In this document: positions 61,301-64,000 of the stretch, one piece after another
Numbering within the stretch: the stretch's first letter is position 1
Layout: each line of letters starts with the position of its first letter
Assembly (NCBI GenBank): GCA_019186985.1
Contig: JABARQ010000047.1
Span: forward strand, 124,001 to 188,000
Direction: 5' to 3'
From: Prosthecobacter sp.
GTDB lineage: Bacteria > Verrucomicrobiota > Verrucomicrobiia > Verrucomicrobiales > Verrucomicrobiaceae
DNA: 64,000 nt
Translations under genes and position numbers: made by a program
Notes under the pieces: generated by a model
The model's database searches: none
What the model was told of the DNA's origin: nothing
Seen by the model: only the letters and a program-made list of their open reading frames with translations

Positions 61301-63437
61301 CGGGTACGTCGCCCACTTCCTTGCGCCTGCCATCGGCGTCCATTTTGACTTCGACACCTCCACGCCGGTGCCTGCGCCCGAAGATGTCGATCCGCTTGAT
61401 CAAACCGCCGCCGGCATCACCGCCACCTTCTCAGGTTCAGCCCCGGGTGATTTCAAGGTGACCACGGAGGCCCTGGGCGCACGCACCCTCTCCCAGTTCA
61501 ACGGCAACCACCTCGAATCCACGGTCGATGGCTCCACGCTCACGATCCAGCTCAGCACTCCCGCCACCGGTGTGAGCATCGACTTTGCCACCGTCGAAGC
61601 CGTCAACGCCGAGGTTCCCTCCACGCTTCAGCTCACCGCCTTCGACACCTCCTCCGGCCTGCCTGTCGTGGTTGGCAATGCCATCGCCCACGGCACCGTC
61701 ACCGCCGGTGACAGCCTGCCTGTCGGCACCCTCACCTTCAACAGCGGCGCAGGCAGCTTTGACCAGATCACGCTGCAGCTTCCCGACGCCCCGGTCGGCG
61801 CCCTCCGCTTCCTGGTGGACAACCTCCTTGTCAGCCCGGGCTCCAGCACGGGAGGCTCCCTCTCCCTGGCCAATCCCAACTGGAACATCACCCTCACCGA
61901 CTTCGGCTACTCCGACTTCCTGCTCGACAACACGCCCGGTTTCGAGGGCCGCGAGTACCTCAGCGGCGAATGGGGCAGCGCCGTTGCCTACAGCCGCAAC
62001 GGCCAGGAAAACAGCCCCAAATGGCTGGAGCCGAACTTCCTCTATCCCGACTGGCAGACCAATTCCGACTTCCACGTCGTCGAGGGCATCCACGTCATCG
62101 GCACCAACCTGGACGGCCTGCCCATCGCCCAGTCGGTCATCGCCAACAACGACCTTGAGGTCACCCTGCGCTTTGAAATGGTGGACACCGTCACCGGAAC
62201 CCCCATGGGCGTGAAGCCCGCCGGCGCGGCGGGCGAGCCGCTCTCCGTCAAAAGCAACCGCTATGTGATGAACCAAACCTTCACGGTGAAAAACATCAGC
62301 GGCGCCGCCATCACCAACCTCCAGCTCTTCCACCTGCTGCACGGCTTCATCTCCCAGCGCGGCCAGTTCGACAACCGCAGCTATGTCGGCAACCTCGCCG
62401 AATATCAGCACGACATCACCATGTCAGGAGTGGATGCCGGGGCCGCCGGTGCGCAAAGCTCCTCCATCGGCCTTGAGGACCTCATCGGCTTCCACTCCAA
62501 GGTCGCCCCCTCCGCCTTCGAAATCGGTCACTACGGCATCGAGGGCAACGGCATCGACGACCACTCCCTCGGCAAGCCGAGTGACGGCGTCCATCTGTCC
62601 ATCGAGGACAACTGGACAAACGCGCCTTATCTCGCCCGCAAGAACCGCGACAGCTTCGAACCCGCCAGCCGCTGGATCTCCGGCGCCCAGCGCTGGGAGC
62701 TCGGCGGCCTGACTCCAGGCCAGAGCGTCAGCTTCGACATCATGCTGAGCCTGCTTACCGGCACCAAGGTCGTCGTGGACGGCGGCGGCTCCAGCGGCAC
62801 CGGCGGCCACGGAAGCTGCAACGGCGGCTCCAGCCATGCCGGCGGCGTCGACTTCGAGTTCGAGGACATCAATCAGGAGGGAACCTTCTTCGGCGAATAT
62901 TCCGAGGCCGATGATGACGAGATGCTCGAGCGCGAGAATGAAGGAGAATTCGCCCTGCCTTCCTTTGAAACCCCCAACGGCACGCGCAGGCAGCGCTGGA
63001 ATCTGAAGTACAACGGCAGCCACACCGGCGGCATCAAGCTGAAGTTTGCCTACAACCCCGCCCTCCTGCCCGCCGGTTATGATGAAAACCAGCTCTGCAT
63101 CTATCACTTCAACAACGGCGTCTGGGAAAAACTGGTCGGCAAGGTCAACCCGGCCACCAACACCATCGAGGCCGTCACCCCAAGCCTCTCCCCCTTCATG
63201 CTCGGTGTGAACGACGTGATCGTGAAGCCCGACGTCACCCTTTCCGCCGACACCCCGGGGGCGCTCAGCGTTTCCTGGCCGGACTCCTTCACCGGCTGGA
63301 CGCTTCAGGAAAACACCGACCTCAGCCCCGCAGGCTGGTTCAACTCCACCCGTCCTCTCAGCACCGCGAACGGCACCACCTCGGTCTCCGTGCCGCTCAG
63401 TTCCGGCAGCCGCTTCTTCCGCCTCGTCAGGCCATGA
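58395..63437 (+). CDS. Giant secreted surface protein with Ig-like and InlB B-type repeats
   Basis: ATG at 58395 (MKASFSRLRLSLLGRLQQ) provides a long signal peptide (LLAALALAASPASTQAS); an ATG at 58329 is less likely. Product 1680 residues. Order: a beta-rich N-terminal domain (to about 430), a putative-Ig segment (SLPPGMSFDETTGVLSGTPTATG), then seven divergent InlB B-repeats of 65-75 residues (about 460-975), each with GGTTTGDG, AGYxFxNWTE and RSLVANF. After them come a jelly-roll-type region and a Gly/Ser/His-rich patch (GGHGSCNGGSSHAGG) followed by an acidic stretch (EADDDEMLERENEGE). The protein ends with a Verrucomicrobiota-type module (GWTLQENTDLSPAGW, FFRLVRP). Likely a surface adhesin. 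It is preceded by the shared element. Confidence 0.82.
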   Translation: MKASFSRLRLSLLGRLQQAPALLAALALAASPASTQASIAYGSINNFDTVNDTGRVCHGFEIELEDCQSTDITYTYNYNHYGVPKITQDDSIAGHPKTRIRWESKKNADGSWAAHTAVPTTTIAPTDGHQFTNPSVNFGGEHFGVGYSSPVGAIHYNWLVDDGSSSLVHGGVVQVSTPVFTYYPPVAAAPAQVQAVIVPPPPPAPEPKEFGKAVWMKEIKTTTHNSNEIKLRELVSDDPDDANDKNWANGEPDEVEVEWRLLQKRNSLPDGGPNNEVAAAPEDLPNGDEVVTRRYEFFKYTGPVDAESGEAMADLVDADGVHGSGTVTYADHFNPATGEWQTITTDLSTLEVVGDYTGAQMAAVDVDAPVGLIDHVGEAEVGTAYAPRTVVIEGALPFMATQTGSLPPGMSFDETTGVLSGTPTATGVYAFQVTASDGYNVDVEKNYTMTVTAAGAEPAPASLLDTSCSPAGSGTTTGDGSYAIGANATVTAAAQPGYHFLNWTDNGQIVGTNTSYTLAMDVNHSLVANFAPDVVQWSIATSASPVEGGTTTGDGLVNDGLGTTVTATANAGYVFSNWTEDANIVSTSASYTFTATANRSLVANFTQAPSFTVTTSASPSAGGGTSGGGSYAAGTSVTVSATPNAGYAFINWTEAGAQVSASASYTFTASANRSLVANFTLIGGTQYVITTASSPGIGGTTTGDGTYASGSSVTVTATAAPGFMFSKWKENGISVSSTASYTFTATAGRSLTATFIESYTVTLLSSPPSGGTTEADSTSYKLDENARVDAFPNSGYEFVNWTENGTVISNANPYNFNVTGSRTLVANFAVIGGVSISASAAPLAGGTVTGGGSVVSGTPVTLTATPNAGYGFIHWTENGTEVSTSPAYGFTANASRTLVANFAAGSTINTSSNPAIGGSTSGGGFVTTGGSVTLVATASPGYTFLHWTDATGTEVSTSASHTFTPAGDGGYVAHFLAPAIGVHFDFDTSTPVPAPEDVDPLDQTAAGITATFSGSAPGDFKVTTEALGARTLSQFNGNHLESTVDGSTLTIQLSTPATGVSIDFATVEAVNAEVPSTLQLTAFDTSSGLPVVVGNAIAHGTVTAGDSLPVGTLTFNSGAGSFDQITLQLPDAPVGALRFLVDNLLVSPGSSTGGSLSLANPNWNITLTDFGYSDFLLDNTPGFEGREYLSGEWGSAVAYSRNGQENSPKWLEPNFLYPDWQTNSDFHVVEGIHVIGTNLDGLPIAQSVIANNDLEVTLRFEMVDTVTGTPMGVKPAGAAGEPLSVKSNRYVMNQTFTVKNISGAAITNLQLFHLLHGFISQRGQFDNRSYVGNLAEYQHDITMSGVDAGAAGAQSSSIGLEDLIGFHSKVAPSAFEIGHYGIEGNGIDDHSLGKPSDGVHLSIEDNWTNAPYLARKNRDSFEPASRWISGAQRWELGGLTPGQSVSFDIMLSLLTGTKVVVDGGGSSGTGGHGSCNGGSSHAGGVDFEFEDINQEGTFFGEYSEADDDEMLERENEGEFALPSFETPNGTRRQRWNLKYNGSHTGGIKLKFAYNPALLPAGYDENQLCIYHFNNGVWEKLVGKVNPATNTIEAVTPSLSPFMLGVNDVIVKPDVTLSADTPGALSVSWPDSFTGWTLQENTDLSPAGWFNSTRPLSTANGTTSVSVPLSSGSRFFRLVRP

Positions 63438-63475
63438 CCCCCGAGACAAACACGAGTTCAACCTTCGCAGTCATC

Positions 63476-63877
63476 ATGAAAACTCATTCCGTCCTCCGCC
63501 TCATCACCCTCGCCGCAGCCTTCCTCGTCTCCGGCCTCGGCGGCCTCCAGGCCGCCCCGTCCGCGACCGGCACCTTTGCCACACCCAAAAGCAGCGGAAC
63601 TTTCAAGTTCAGCGCCGTCAAGGCCGTGCGCGTGGTCAGCACCTACGCCTACCAGGGCTATTTCCGCGTCGGGACAAAGACGCAGCCGGGAGTCATCTAC
63701 GGCGTCAGACCCTCCGGCCTCGGTGTCGCCTGGTACTATGGAGTGAGCGGCAACATGGCCGCCAACGCTGTCCTGCAGCCGCAGGCCGACGGCGGCTACT
63801 CCGGCCCGATCACGTTCTTCAACATCAAGGGGCTCCAGACTGACACCGGCACGGCGCGCATGGTGTTCAAGCCATGA
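63476..63877 (+). CDS. Small secreted beta-rich hypothetical protein
   Basis: ATG at 63476 (MKTHSVLRLITLAAAFLVSG) gives 133 residues; another ATG at 63434 overlaps the stop of the giant gene (ATGA) and would prolong the N-terminus. It has a signal peptide (LITLAAAFLVSGLGGLQAA). The mature part, about 108 residues, is Gly-rich and beta-like (FKFSAVKAVRVVSTYAYQGYFRVG, SGPITFFNIKG). I recognise no family. It is probably co-transcribed with the InlB-repeat gene, hence a small partner or subunit. Confidence 0.6.
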   Translation: MKTHSVLRLITLAAAFLVSGLGGLQAAPSATGTFATPKSSGTFKFSAVKAVRVVSTYAYQGYFRVGTKTQPGVIYGVRPSGLGVAWYYGVSGNMAANAVLQPQADGGYSGPITFFNIKGLQTDTGTARMVFKP

Positions 63878-63911
63878 CGCCACGTGCTTCCACACCTCAC
63901 CCGCCTTTCTC

Positions 63912-64000
63912 ATGAAAGCCAACATCGACGACTCCGCCTTCGGACAGCAGGCCGATCCCTGCGGCGAATGGTTCGAACGTGCGGTTCACGGCGACGAAGC
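63912..64000 (+). CDS. Start of a protein truncated by the window
   Basis: An ATG at 63912 opens a frame to the window edge (MKANIDDSAFGQQADPCGEW, then FERAVHGDEA). The last part slightly resembles the start of ECF sigma factors (a short 'xGDExAF' segment), but the piece is too short for a family call. Confidence 0.4.
   Translation, partial: MKANIDDSAFGQQADPCGEWFERAVHGDE

Overview
This window looks like the chromosome of a Gram-negative member of the Verrucomicrobiota, probably a Verrucomicrobium or Prosthecobacter relative. G+C is high and reading frames are dense. Markers of that phylum include a planctomycete-type cytochrome DUF1549/DUF1553 gene paired with DUF1501 (13.9-19.3 kb), a GloVer-repeat secreted protein (51-54 kb), an SHD1-type secreted protein (40 kb) and C-terminal 'adhesion-like' modules ending secreted proteins. 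An outer membrane is implied by a FadL porin, an LptF/G permease and a heptose cytidylyltransferase domain. I found no rRNA, tRNA, CRISPR array, transposase or integrase, and no gene-free stretch longer than 300 bases. The two end genes are cut by the window.

0-7.3 kb: the tail of a hybrid kinase, a FadL-type porin, then a methyltransferase, a kinase-receiver-kinase fusion and a receiver/pseudokinase, all on the plus strand. Order and domains match the Ralstonia phcB-phcS-phcR-phcQ quorum-sensing operon, with S and R fused. 7.3-13 kb: a heptose cytidylyltransferase/PurN fusion, an LptF/G permease, an exported ClpP-like protease, an ArsR-methyltransferase and an alcohol dehydrogenase divergent from an IclR regulator that has a long operator palindrome. 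13.9-19.3 kb: the cytochrome/DUF1501 pair, littered with palindromic repeats, several lying inside coding sequence.

19.4-34.8 kb: mixed metabolic and conserved genes: gluconolactonase-like and esterase, pdxA, an FKBP isomerase, an acyl carrier protein/decarboxylase/AMP-ligase trio of the kind known from exosortase loci, an RNase III-like mini-protein, panB, an amidase lipoprotein, and a large membrane protein that looks like a dead M48 peptidase. 35-40 kb: semialdehyde dehydrogenase, a CHAP hydrolase overlapping a holin-like protein, and a solitary nuoG with a perfect CRP/FNR-type dyad upstream.

40.8-45.9 kb is a phosphate island: glycosyltransferase, PlcP-type phosphoesterase and phoU diverge from phoB-phoR across a Pho-box-like sequence, which suggests PhoB-controlled membrane lipid remodelling. 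47-64 kb is dominated by large secreted repeat proteins and an OmpR-type two-component pair. Four of these secreted-protein genes and the response-regulator gene itself carry the same upstream element (core GTAAC-N5-GGT) 67-86 bases before the start codon, which defines a candidate new regulon of surface or secreted proteins.
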